From SZUA-318 sp964412015 (GTDB taxonomy: Bacteria; Gemmatimonadota; Gemmatimonadetes; Longimicrobiales; Gaopeijiaceae), in assembly GCA_964412015.1 (NCBI GenBank), contig CAYPMO010000018.1:1-64000 (forward strand): a stretch of DNA of 64,000 nucleotides. Reading direction: 5' to 3'. Below, piece by piece: positions 9,121 to 17,621 of this stretch. The stretch's first letter is position 1, and the number at the start of each line of letters is the position of its first letter. The notes beneath the pieces are model-generated. The model was not told where the DNA came from. It saw nothing but the letters and a program-made list of their open reading frames with translations, and did not search any database. The position numbers were made by a program, and so were the translations under genes.

Positions 9121-9138
9121 ATGTATCGTACGATATAT
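9121..9138. promoter_or_regulatory. Palindromic operator candidate for the PadR/DHA2 operon
   Basis: The perfect 12-bp palindrome TATCGTACGATA (9124-9135) extends to 18 bp with one mismatched pair. It lies 47 bp upstream of the padR start, in an AT-rich island with a nearby TACGTA (9141-9146). Position and symmetry fit autorepression by the downstream PadR. The binding itself is inferred. Confidence 0.55.
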
Positions 9139-9182
9139 GCTACGTACGAATTCCGCAAGGGTCTTCCCGTGGGTGGGATTCC

Positions 9183-9206
9183 GGGGACCGCAATCGACGG
9201 GTCCCC
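9183..9206 (-). terminator. Weak hairpin after propeller protein 1
   Basis: GGGGACC (9183-9189) pairs with GGTCCCC (9200-9206) across a 10-nt loop, about 19 bp beyond the stop of the propeller gene. There is no T-rich run on the minus strand after it, so it is at best a weak or Rho-assisted terminator. Confidence 0.3.
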
Positions 9207-9224
9207 GACAGCGTCACGCCCGCG

Positions 9225-12200
9225 TCAGCGCACCGCCTCCGGCCGCTCGAGGAAGCGCACCCGGTCTTCCTCGAACCACGAGCTGTTCCCCGTGTACCCC
9301 GCCTGCCGCTCGACGGGCAGCGGCTGCGTGAACGTCCGGTCGCCGATCGAGAGCGTCACCGTGTACGTTCCCGGCGCGGCGAGGGCCGCCTGCCCTTCGG
9401 ATCCGCCGAAGCGGCGGAAGAGCGAGGTCAATCCCGCTCCGGGGCTGATCAGCTCCGCCAACGTGCGCATCTGCCCATAGTCGAATCCGCCCGCGCCCCC
9501 ACCCGGAGGGGTCTCCCCGGGACGCTCCTGGAACGTCTCCGGATCCCGCGGGCCGCCTCCGCCGGAGCCCGCGCCGAACATGGCGAACGCCTCGTCGCGG
9601 CTCACCGCGCCCGTGACGACGCCGACCATGCGGTCGAGGAACATCTCGCTCCATCCGGCCTCCTTGAGCGAGTCGGCCACCACCTTGGCGCGCTCCGTGA
9701 TCCGGGCTCGTTCCTTCTTCTCGTACGGTGAAGGCTCCGCAGCGGACGGCGTCTCGCCGCGGAAGTTCCAGGTCACGCTGTGCAGGCCGGCGGTGGCGGG
9801 CCCGGTCAACGTGCGGAACACCGTTCCGTCGGGCGCGGTGATCGTGATCTCGACCTGCGGGCCACCCCGAGCCCCCGCCCGACCGCTGGGACCGCCGGTG
9901 CCCGGACCGGCCTGGGCGCCCGCCGTGTCCGCGCCGGCCGGCGCCTTCGCGGTATCGGCGCCGCCCAGCGCCTTCGCGGCCTCCGCGCTCAGACGGTAGT
10001 GGATGCGCGCCTCCGACCCCGGCGTGGGTCGCTGGAACCAGAGCTGGCCCGTGGATTCCCCACCGCGCGGGGCGGCGCCGAACTGGAACCCCGGCGCCGG
10101 CTCGAACAGGTGCGCCTCCGCGGCGAGGACCTCGCCGCTCAGCTCCTGCAGCGGCGCGATGTCCACGATCCAGATCGCGCGCCCGTGGGTGGCCGCGATC
10201 AGCTCGCGATCCCGTGGGTGGATCTCCAGGTCGTGCACCGGCACGGTCGAGAGCCCGTTCATGAACCGCTGCCACGACTCACCGCGGTCGGTGGATACAT
10301 AGGCGCCCACGTCGGTGCCCACGAACAGGAGGTTCTCGTTGCGCGGGTCCTCCTTGACGACGTGGACGAAGTCGGGGCTTCCGGTGGGCAGGTCGGCCAC
10401 GATCGAGCGGAACGTCCGCCCGTCGTCGTCGGTGACGAACACGTAGGGCGTGAAATCGCCACGCCGGTGGTTGTCGAACGTGACGTAGAAGCGCCGGTCG
10501 CTGTGGCTCGACGCCTCGACACGGCTCACGTACGTGCCCGCGGGCACACCCTTGAAGCGGTCGGTGAGCTCCTCCCAGTCGGCCCCGTCGTTCTTCGTGC
10601 GCCATACGCGCCCATCGTCCGTGCCGGCGAAGAGCCATCCCGCGTGCAGCGGCGACTCCTCCAGCGCCACCACCGTTCCGAACGTCTCGGCCCCGGTGAC
10701 GTCGGGCGTGATGCCGCCCGTGGTCTGCGTGCTGACCTCGATCTTCTCGGGGTCGGCGTAGCTCAGGTCCGGAGAGATCGGCGTCAGCCACTCGCCCAGG
10801 TTCGTGCTCTTCACCACCGCGCTGCCCCCGGCGTAGAACCACATCCGGTCGTGCGCGGACTGGAAGAACGGCGTGTTCCAGTTCCAACGCACGTCGAACC
10901 GGGCCGAGTCCGCCGAGGCCCGCCTCCTCAGGTCCTGGATGCGCGGATCGGTCTCGGGCACTCCCTCGTCCAGGAGCGTCACGATCGTGTCCTGGTAGGG
11001 ACGCCAGACCTCCATCCAGTCCGGCTTCTGGAGCGATGTGCTCTCGCCCGTGCGCAGGTTCTTGCGCCCCATGGCGCCGCCCTGGGACTCGGCCCACGCG
11101 ATGTCCGAATCCCTGGGGTCCTGGGCGCTGTAGAACCCGTCGCCGCCGTTGATCGTGAACCAGTGGTACTTGCTGATCCCTCCCGACGGAACACGGCTCG
11201 GCGCGCACCAGGTGCCGTTGTCCTGGAGGCCGCCGCATACCCGGTAGGGAATGTCCATGTTGTAGCTGACGTCGTAGAACTGTCCGATCGCGAAATGGTT
11301 GAGGACCACCCAGTTCCCCCCGCGGTCGAACGAGATCGCCACGCCTCCGTCGTTGCCCACCACGATCCGGTCCGGATCGTTCGGATCGATCCACATGGCG
11401 TGGTGGTCCACGTGCACCTGGTTCGTGGTCTGCCCGTACGTCTTGCCGCCGTCGTCGGAGAAGTTCACCGGCGTGGACGAGAAGTAGACGCGGTTCTCGT
11501 CCTTGGGGTCCACGCGGACCTGGGAGTAGTAGAACGGACGCACGTTCACGTCGTTCATCTCCTCCCACGTCACGCCCGAGTCCGTCGAGCGGTACAGCCC
11601 GTTCCCGCCCGTGCCATCGGCCTCCTTCTCGGCCTCCACCATCGCGTACATGGTGTGCGGGTTGGACTGCGAGATCGCCAGGCCGATCCTGCCCTTGTTC
11701 CCGGTGGGGAAGCCGTTGCCCTCCACCTCCGTCCAGGTGTCGCCGCCGTCCGTGCTCTTCCACAAGGCGCTGCCCGGACCGCCGCTCTGGAGGAAATAGG
11801 GGCCGCGCACGCGCTCCCAGCTCGACGCCCAGACCACCTCCGGATGGTGCGGGTGCAGGATCACGTCCACGAATCCCGCCTTGTCGCTGATGGACTTCAC
11901 GAGCTGCCAGGTCTCGCCGCCGTCCTTCGTCCGGTAGAGCCCGCGCTCGTCGTTGCTGTTCCAGATCGCCCCCAGCGCGGCGACGTACACCACGTTCGGG
12001 TCGGTCGGATGCACGACGATGCGCCCGATGGCCTGGGTCTCCTTCAGCCCCTTGAACGTCCACGTCTTCCCGCCGTCCGTGGACTTGAAGACGCCGTCGC
12101 CCGGAGAGATCGAGTTGCGCGAGTCCTCCTCACCGGTGCCGATCCAGACCTGGTCCGGATCGGAAGGCGAGATCGCGATGTCGCCCATCGAGACGACGCG

Positions 12201-12467
12201 AGGATCGTCCCACACCAGATCGAACGAGGTCCCGTTGTTCGTGGTCTTCCAGACGCCGCCGGCCGCGGCCGCCACGTAGAACGTCTTGGAGGGACTCGGC
12301 ACGCCCTCCACGTCGGACACCCGGCCCGACATGTTCGTGGGGCCGATCGAGCGCCACCGGAACGTCGCCAGGGTGGCGGAGTCCAGCGGCTGGGTGAGCT
12401 GGGCGTGAAGATCGGACGCCGTCGCGGCCAGGACGGCGGCGACGGCGAGGATGCGGAGACGGCGCAT
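9225..12467 (-). CDS. Very large secreted BNR/sortilin-like beta-propeller protein 1
   Basis: This 1080-residue exported protein has a signal peptide (LRILAVAAVLAATASDLHAQ). Most of the length is repeated propeller blades with Asp-box motifs of the S-x-D-x-G-x-T-W type: STDGGKTW, TKDGGETW, STDGGDTW, STDSGVTW and STDRGESW. The opening FRWRSIGPTNMSGRVSDVEG is typical of the Vps10/sortilin-like family found in many copies in Gemmatimonadota and Bacteroidota. After about residue 780 a linker rich in Ala/Gly/Thr precedes an Ig-like stretch (VEITITAPDGTVFRTL). The family is often labelled glycosyl hydrolase, but no catalytic residues are known, so the role (binding or enzymatic) is open. A paralogue lies at 26378-29521. 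Confidence 0.88.
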   Translation of the reverse strand: MRRLRILAVAAVLAATASDLHAQLTQPLDSATLATFRWRSIGPTNMSGRVSDVEGVPSPSKTFYVAAAAGGVWKTTNNGTSFDLVWDDPRVVSMGDIAISPSDPDQVWIGTGEEDSRNSISPGDGVFKSTDGGKTWTFKGLKETQAIGRIVVHPTDPNVVYVAALGAIWNSNDERGLYRTKDGGETWQLVKSISDKAGFVDVILHPHHPEVVWASSWERVRGPYFLQSGGPGSALWKSTDGGDTWTEVEGNGFPTGNKGRIGLAISQSNPHTMYAMVEAEKEADGTGGNGLYRSTDSGVTWEEMNDVNVRPFYYSQVRVDPKDENRVYFSSTPVNFSDDGGKTYGQTTNQVHVDHHAMWIDPNDPDRIVVGNDGGVAISFDRGGNWVVLNHFAIGQFYDVSYNMDIPYRVCGGLQDNGTWCAPSRVPSGGISKYHWFTINGGDGFYSAQDPRDSDIAWAESQGGAMGRKNLRTGESTSLQKPDWMEVWRPYQDTIVTLLDEGVPETDPRIQDLRRRASADSARFDVRWNWNTPFFQSAHDRMWFYAGGSAVVKSTNLGEWLTPISPDLSYADPEKIEVSTQTTGGITPDVTGAETFGTVVALEESPLHAGWLFAGTDDGRVWRTKNDGADWEELTDRFKGVPAGTYVSRVEASSHSDRRFYVTFDNHRRGDFTPYVFVTDDDGRTFRSIVADLPTGSPDFVHVVKEDPRNENLLFVGTDVGAYVSTDRGESWQRFMNGLSTVPVHDLEIHPRDRELIAATHGRAIWIVDIAPLQELSGEVLAAEAHLFEPAPGFQFGAAPRGGESTGQLWFQRPTPGSEARIHYRLSAEAAKALGGADTAKAPAGADTAGAQAGPGTGGPSGRAGARGGPQVEITITAPDGTVFRTLTGPATAGLHSVTWNFRGETPSAAEPSPYEKKERARITERAKVVADSLKEAGWSEMFLDRMVGVVTGAVSRDEAFAMFGAGSGGGGPRDPETFQERPGETPPGGGAGGFDYGQMRTLAELISPGAGLTSLFRRFGGSEGQAALAAPGTYTVTLSIGDRTFTQPLPVERQAGYTGNSSWFEEDRVRFLERPEAVR

Positions 12468-12604
12468 GGTTCGCGTCCTGCGAAGAGGTATGGAGACGGG
12501 CCGCGAGGAGGGGAGCGGCCGCCCGGACAATGTAGCTCGGGCCCCACATCAGGACACGCCCTCGAGCTCGCGTGTTGGCGCTCCCGACGCGGCCACGTCT
12601 CCGT

Positions 12605-15325
12605 TCACTCCGACCGGACCGCGGTCGCCGGCTCGATCGAGAGGGCCCGCCGCACCGGCACGAGGCACGCGCCGATACCCGCCCCGAGCAGGAGCGTGGA
12701 GACGATCACGAGGGAACGGGGGCCCTCGTCCGCCACCCCGTCCCAGAGGGCCGGCACCGCGATCACGCCCCCCAGGACCACCCCCACCAGGAGCTGGAGA
12801 AGAGCCCTCCCGAAGACCGCGCGCACGATCCTTCCGCGCGGGGCCCCCACCGCGGTCCGGATCGCGATCTCCTTCGTCCGGCGCGAGACCGTGAACGACA
12901 TGAGCGCGTAGATGCCCGCCACCGAGAGCATCAGCACGATCGCGGCGACCGCCACGAAGATCCACGCGCCCAGGCGCTCACCCTTGTGCACCGGCCCCCA
13001 CGCCTCGGCCGCGGTGCCGACGTCCGAGAGGCGGAGCGTGGGGTCCACGGCCGCGACGATGGCGTAGAGGCGCCCGGCGAGCGGACCGGCCCCGGGCCGC
13101 AGGCGCACGAAGAGCTGCGTCGCGGGAGCCTGCGGCATGCCGACCAACCCCACGTCCCGGGGGCTCACCGGCGCGAGGTCCAGCGGCGCATAGATCGCGG
13201 CGTGCGTGCCGGGGCCGAACGCATCGATCTCGGGGTCGCGCACGACGCCCACGATCTCGACGGAGGTCCCGGCGGCCGGAACCTCCACGATCCCCTCCTC
13301 GTCGTGGGGATCGCGCTCGGGGAAGCGGAGCTGTCCCCCGACCGGGTTCCGGCCGGCCAGTGCATGCTTCACGAACGCCTCGTTCACCACCACCGAACGG
13401 GACTCGGGCGTGAAGTCGGCGCGCCCGAGCGACTGGCCCGCGACGACCCCGGCGTTCATGAGGCCGAGGTACGACGGGTCTACCAGCAGGATACGCGCAT
13501 GACCCGTCAGGGGAGGGTCCGAGCCGTCGCCGAGGAATTCGACGGGGCCGCCGATGTGGTTCATCGCCGAGAGCCCGCTCGCGAGCGCCACCCCCTGCAC
13601 CGACGGATCGGCGGCGATGCGGTCCCGCGCCTCCTGGAAGAGCCGCCACGACGAATCGAGGAACGCCGCGCGCTCCTCCGGTGTCCGCGGGGGGACGGAC
13701 GGATCCCGCCCGAGCTGCGCGGTGACGTATTCGTCCGCCGGGAAGCCCGTTCCCACGGGACTCGCGAACGCGGTCCCGGCCTGGGAGACCGCGAGCGGGA
13801 GGAACGCCACCGAGAGGGCGACCTGGAGCACGATCACGACCGTCCACATCCCACCGAAGCGCAGGCCACCACCCCCACCAGCCGAGAGTTGACCGAGCCG
13901 GGCCTGCACCGCGCCTCCCGTGGCCTTGAGCGCCGGCATCACGCCGATCATCACCGCCCCGACCCCCGCCAGCACGAGCGCGTACACCACCGTGGTGGGG
14001 GAGAGGGCGTCGTCCCACCAGAACGGCGGTTGGGGCGCCTGTTGGATGACGAAGAAGAGGCGGCCGATGCGACCGAGGGCCCACCACGCGAGCGTCAGCC
14101 CCAGAAGCGTCGCTCCGCCGACCAGCACCAGCGCCTCCGCGAAGAGCTGGAGCACGATGCGCCCTCGCGTGGCCCCCAGCGACGTGCGCACCGCGATCTC
14201 GCCCTCGCGCATCACGGTGCGCGCGAACACGAGCGTCGCCACGTTCGCGCAGGCGACGACCAGCAGGAAGACGAACAGGAGCCCTACGCCCGAGAGGACC
14301 AACGCCATCTGTCCGTTCGTCGCCCGGCGGGCGAATTCGACCACCTTGGGACTGAGCCGCCCGTACACGTCCGGGGAGTCGGCGGCCGCGCGGCGGCCCG
14401 CGACGTCCAGCTCGGACTGGGCGGACTCCAGCGTCGCCCCCGGCGCCAGACGCGCGAATAGATTCGCGCGCGGCGCGGACTCGGGCCGGAGGTCGGCCGG
14501 GTCGACGCGGAGCGGCACCCACACGTTCTGCATCTGCGGGAAGGCGTACCCCTCCGGCATGACGCCGACCACCGTGGTGGGCGTGCCTCCGAGCTGGACC
14601 GTCCGCCCGATCGGGTCCGGATCGCCGCTCAGGAGCGTCCGCCACGCGTCGAAGCCGAGCACCACCACGGGCGGCGCGTCCGGGTGCTCGTCGGCGTCGA
14701 TGAGGTAGCGCCCCAGGTGCGGAGGGATCCGGGTCAGCCGGAACGCGGACGCGCTGATGCGGGCGAGGCTCACCGTGCCCGCTTCCCCGCGGTCGCTCAG
14801 GAGGCCTTGCTCCATCGTCGTGTAGGCGCCCAGGTCCTGAAGCGAGGAGACCGATTCCCGCCAGACCTCCAGGTCGTACAGGGACGCCGCGACCGATCCT
14901 CCGGCCTCGGCGTCGACCTGGTAGAGTCGGACGATCCGGTCGCCGTCCTCCAGGGGGAGCTTCGGAGCGAGCATGTCCCGCACGAACTCCGAGGCACCGA
15001 CGCCGATGGCGGTGGCGACCATGACGGCGATCCCGCCGACCGCCGTCAACATCGGGTACTTGACCAACATCCGTAGACCGAGCCTCAGGTCGGGGCCGAT
15101 CGAGAAGGCCCTGGGGGAAAGGGCGTCCCTGAGCCGCTCGGCGGCGAAGCGGCCGGAGATCGCGAGCGCCTGGCCGGCGTACCACAGGCCGGCCCGGGCC
15201 GCTCCGCGGCGGCTCCGCCGGGCGCGATAGACCTCGTCGAGGTCCCCCACGATGCCGTCCCGGACCTCTTCCGGCAGGGAACACTCGAGGAGCCGGCGCG
15301 GGAGGGCCGGCGGCGAGGCGCTCAC
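12605..15325 (-). CDS. ADOP-family duplicated ABC permease (MacB/FtsX type) with N-terminal prefix
   Basis: This 906-residue inner-membrane protein is made of two MacB-like halves. A prefix helix domain of about 75 residues (LPRRLLECSLPEEVRDGIVGD) is followed by the first transmembrane helix, a periplasmic MacB_PCD domain, an FtsX three-helix bundle (about 370-480), then the same again. It ends in the conserved ISRRTKEIAIRTAVGAP-like region, seen here as SRRTKEIAIRTAVGAPRG. No ATPase is encoded next to it. Such proteins are thought to act in efflux or envelope signalling. The start is a GTG whose last two bases are shared with the PadR stop (GTGA, 15322-15325), implying coupled translation. 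An upstream Met would place 13 residues inside padR. Confidence 0.9.
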   Translation of the reverse strand: MSASPPALPRRLLECSLPEEVRDGIVGDLDEVYRARRSRRGAARAGLWYAGQALAISGRFAAERLRDALSPRAFSIGPDLRLGLRMLVKYPMLTAVGGIAVMVATAIGVGASEFVRDMLAPKLPLEDGDRIVRLYQVDAEAGGSVAASLYDLEVWRESVSSLQDLGAYTTMEQGLLSDRGEAGTVSLARISASAFRLTRIPPHLGRYLIDADEHPDAPPVVVLGFDAWRTLLSGDPDPIGRTVQLGGTPTTVVGVMPEGYAFPQMQNVWVPLRVDPADLRPESAPRANLFARLAPGATLESAQSELDVAGRRAAADSPDVYGRLSPKVVEFARRATNGQMALVLSGVGLLFVFLLVVACANVATLVFARTVMREGEIAVRTSLGATRGRIVLQLFAEALVLVGGATLLGLTLAWWALGRIGRLFFVIQQAPQPPFWWDDALSPTTVVYALVLAGVGAVMIGVMPALKATGGAVQARLGQLSAGGGGGLRFGGMWTVVIVLQVALSVAFLPLAVSQAGTAFASPVGTGFPADEYVTAQLGRDPSVPPRTPEERAAFLDSSWRLFQEARDRIAADPSVQGVALASGLSAMNHIGGPVEFLGDGSDPPLTGHARILLVDPSYLGLMNAGVVAGQSLGRADFTPESRSVVVNEAFVKHALAGRNPVGGQLRFPERDPHDEEGIVEVPAAGTSVEIVGVVRDPEIDAFGPGTHAAIYAPLDLAPVSPRDVGLVGMPQAPATQLFVRLRPGAGPLAGRLYAIVAAVDPTLRLSDVGTAAEAWGPVHKGERLGAWIFVAVAAIVLMLSVAGIYALMSFTVSRRTKEIAIRTAVGAPRGRIVRAVFGRALLQLLVGVVLGGVIAVPALWDGVADEGPRSLVIVSTLLLGAGIGACLVPVRRALSIEPATAVRSE

Positions 15326-15654
15326 GTGGCACGCTCCACGATCCCCGCGTCCAGATCGCCCCACATGCGCTCCATGGCACGCCGTGACTCACGGAGAAGC
15401 TCGACTCCCTCCGGCTCGACCCGCACGCACCGTCGCGCTTTGCCGCCGCGCTCGCCGGTCGGCTCGCTCATCCATGAGGTGAGGAGCTTCTTACGCTCCA
15501 GGCGGCGCAGCGTCACGTAGACGGCGGCCCGGGAGACCGTCCGGCCCGTACGCCGCTCGATCTCCTCCACGATGGGCACCCCGTACGCGTCCCCCCTCAC
15601 ATGGAGGATGGCCAGCAGCACCATCTGCTCGAACTCCCCCAGCCCCTGTGGCAT
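15322..15654 (-). CDS. PadR-family regulator coupled to ADOP permease
   Basis: This 110-residue compact PadR protein consists of LGEFEQMVLLAILHV, GVPIVEEIERRTG, RAAVYVTLRRLERKKLL and a short C-terminal helix. This is the short PadR subgroup that regularly precedes ADOP permeases in Acidobacteriota and Gemmatimonadota. The start is the Met directly before the conserved helix; Met at 15678 would add 8 residues. The stop overlaps the permease GTG. A good sigma-70 promoter sits about 40 bp upstream, with a GTATAC palindrome near the likely transcription start, so autoregulation of the two-gene operon is likely. Confidence 0.9.
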   Translation of the reverse strand: MPQGLGEFEQMVLLAILHVRGDAYGVPIVEEIERRTGRTVSRAAVYVTLRRLERKKLLTSWMSEPTGERGGKARRCVRVEPEGVELLRESRRAMERMWGDLDAGIVERAT

Positions 15655-15692
15655 CGTGCCTCCCGACGTTCGGCACAAAAGTATACGATGTC

Positions 15693-15721
15693 AGCATAAC
15701 GAACGTGTTTAGGGCCGTCAA
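15693..15721 (-). promoter_or_regulatory. Sigma-70-type promoter for padR-ADOP operon
   Basis: On the minus strand TTGACG (15721-15716) is separated by exactly 17 bp from TATGCT (15698-15693). The start codon follows about 40 bp later. The palindrome GTATAC (15681-15686) lies just past the -10 box and could be part of a repressor site. Confidence 0.65.
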
Positions 15722-15747
15722 GTACTCTGTGTGACAAAGCGCGGCTC

Positions 15748-17196
15748 TTACGCCGGATCCACCCTCCGCCTCGCCCACCCCAGGAACGCGGGCACGCCCG
15801 CTCCGATGAGGAGCGTGCCGTAAAGGGCGTTGCGCGGGTTCGACACGATCGAGCTCACCACGACGAACGCCGCCGCCGCCACGAACAGCGAGGGCAGGAG
15901 CGGGTGCCAGGGGGCGCGGAACGAGCCGGCGGGCGTCACCGAGGCGTCGGTCGTGGCAGGAGCGTCCGTCGTCGAGCGGCGGACGGCGTTCGCGGAACGT
16001 CCTTCGATCGCCCGGTACACGAACAGCGTGGCCACGATCGCGCCGAAGAAGATCCAGTCGCCGAAGATGACCCAGTCCAGGAGCTGCGCATAGCTCCCGG
16101 AGAGCGCGAGCACGACGGCCCACACCATCTGGATCCAGATGCCCACCGTGGGCGTCCGCGTGCGGGGGCTCAGACGCGCCACCGACGCGAAGAACACGCC
16201 GTCGGCCGCCATGGCCTGGTAGACGCGCGGCACCGCCATGATGAACACGTTCAGGATCCCGAACGTGGAGCACGCCACGCCCACCGCGATCAGCCTGCCG
16301 CCCTTCGCTCCCGCGGCGGCGCGCAGCGCGTCGGCCGCGGGCGCCGAGCTGGTGGCGAGTCCCTCCGGACCGAGGGCGACCAGGTAGGCCGCGTTGGCCG
16401 CGACGTATACCGTGACCACGATCGCGACGCCCACGACCAGCGCGACCGGGAGGCGGCGCTCGGGCTCCCGGATCTCCTCGGCGATGTTGTTGGCGTGCTG
16501 CCATCCGCCGTACGCGAAGAGCACGGCGACGAGCGCCGTGCCCATCGCCATCGTCAGCGCGAACCCACCCGGCGCGCCGGACGTCCCGGCCCCCGAGGCG
16601 CCCGCCGCGGTCGCGGCCTCGGCGCCGGGCCCGCCCGCGGCGAACAGCCACGCCCCCGCGCCCACCAGGAGCGCGAGCGCCGCGAGCTTCAGCAGCGTGA
16701 ACGCGTTCTGCACCCACGAGCCGAAGCGCACGCCGGCGGCGTTGACCCCCGAGAGCACGACGATCGCCGCGACCGCGAGCGGCTTGATCCATCCCTCGCC
16801 CGTGCCCACGAGGTCCGCGGTGTAGCTGGCGAACGTGATCGCGACCGCCGCGATCCCTCCCGTGTTGATGACGAGGAGCTGCGTCCACCCGTAGAGGAAC
16901 GCCGGCAGGGGCCCGAACGCGTCGCGGAGGTAGACGTACCCGCCGCCCGCGCGGGGGAGGCGCGCGCCCAGCTCGGCGAAGCAGAGCGCGCCCACGAACG
17001 CGATGACGCCCCCGAGGCCCCAGGCCAGGAGCACCAGGCCGGGGGTTCCGACCCGCTGGGCCACGATGGCCGGGTTGAGGAAGATCCCGGCGCCGACGAT
17101 CGCGCCGACCACCACCATGGTGGCGTCGAACGTACCCAGGCGGCGGTCGTATCCGGCGTCCTGCGGGACCGCCGCGGGAGCGTTAGGATTGGGCAT
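15748..17196 (-). CDS. APC-family amino acid permease
   Basis: This is a 482-residue integral membrane protein with about 12 helices. The start of helix 1, VVVGAIVGAGIFLNPAIVAQ, carries the GxGIF-type signature of the amino acid/polyamine/organocation family. GARLPRAGGGYVYLRDAFG after helix 2 is the conserved APC loop. Substrate specificity cannot be read from the sequence, though it resembles the LAT-like/serine-threonine exchanger groups. The chosen ATG overlaps the ATG of the divergent yjbQ gene in the four bases CATG. No later in-frame start keeps helix 1 intact. Confidence 0.92.
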   Translation of the reverse strand: MPNPNAPAAVPQDAGYDRRLGTFDATMVVVGAIVGAGIFLNPAIVAQRVGTPGLVLLAWGLGGVIAFVGALCFAELGARLPRAGGGYVYLRDAFGPLPAFLYGWTQLLVINTGGIAAVAITFASYTADLVGTGEGWIKPLAVAAIVVLSGVNAAGVRFGSWVQNAFTLLKLAALALLVGAGAWLFAAGGPGAEAATAAGASGAGTSGAPGGFALTMAMGTALVAVLFAYGGWQHANNIAEEIREPERRLPVALVVGVAIVVTVYVAANAAYLVALGPEGLATSSAPAADALRAAAGAKGGRLIAVGVACSTFGILNVFIMAVPRVYQAMAADGVFFASVARLSPRTRTPTVGIWIQMVWAVVLALSGSYAQLLDWVIFGDWIFFGAIVATLFVYRAIEGRSANAVRRSTTDAPATTDASVTPAGSFRAPWHPLLPSLFVAAAAFVVVSSIVSNPRNALYGTLLIGAGVPAFLGWARRRVDPA

Positions 17197-17617
17197 GATC
17201 GCCGAACATCGCACGCTCGTGTGCCGGACGCGAGGGAACGACCACATCGTGGATTTGACTGCTCAGCTCCAGGCCGCCGTCGCCGAGACGGGGGTCCGCA
17301 CCGGCCAGGCCGCCCTCCTCGTGCACGGGTCCACCGCGTCCCTCACCACGATCGAGTACGAGCCGGGCCTCGTGGAGCACGACCTGGCAGAGGCCCTCGA
17401 GCGCATCGCGCCCCGCGCTGCCCGCTACGAGCACGAGGAGACGTGGCACGACGACAACGGCCACAGCCACGTGCGCGCGTCCCTTGTGGGGCCGACGCTG
17501 GCGCTTCCGATCGTGGAGGGACGCATTCCCCTCGGGACCTGGCAGCAGGTGGTCCTCGTGGATTCCGATACGCGGCCCCGCAGCAGGACCGTGCACATGA
17601 GCGTCGTGGGGGTCTAG
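17195..17617 (+). CDS. yjbQ: YjbQ/UPF0047 family protein
   Basis: This 140-residue single-domain protein carries the UPF0047 motifs GQAALLVHGSTASLTTIEYE, DLAEALERIAP, HDDNGHSHVRASLVG and PLGTWQQVVLVDSD. The conserved His/Glu cluster is present. E. coli YjbQ has weak thiamine-phosphate synthase activity in vitro, but the physiological role is unclear. The ATG is shared in part with the divergent APC gene start, and the quinone-oxidoreductase-like gene begins 4 bp after the stop, so these two form an operon. Confidence 0.93.
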   Translation: MIAEHRTLVCRTRGNDHIVDLTAQLQAAVAETGVRTGQAALLVHGSTASLTTIEYEPGLVEHDLAEALERIAPRAARYEHEETWHDDNGHSHVRASLVGPTLALPIVEGRIPLGTWQQVVLVDSDTRPRSRTVHMSVVGV

Positions 17618-17621
17618 CGAC

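Noticed and set aside
9780..12911. Very long open frame on the plus strand across propeller protein 1
   Set aside because: It is rich in Arg, Val, His and Ala without domain pattern, antisense to a well supported gene, and typical of GC-rich antisense frames.
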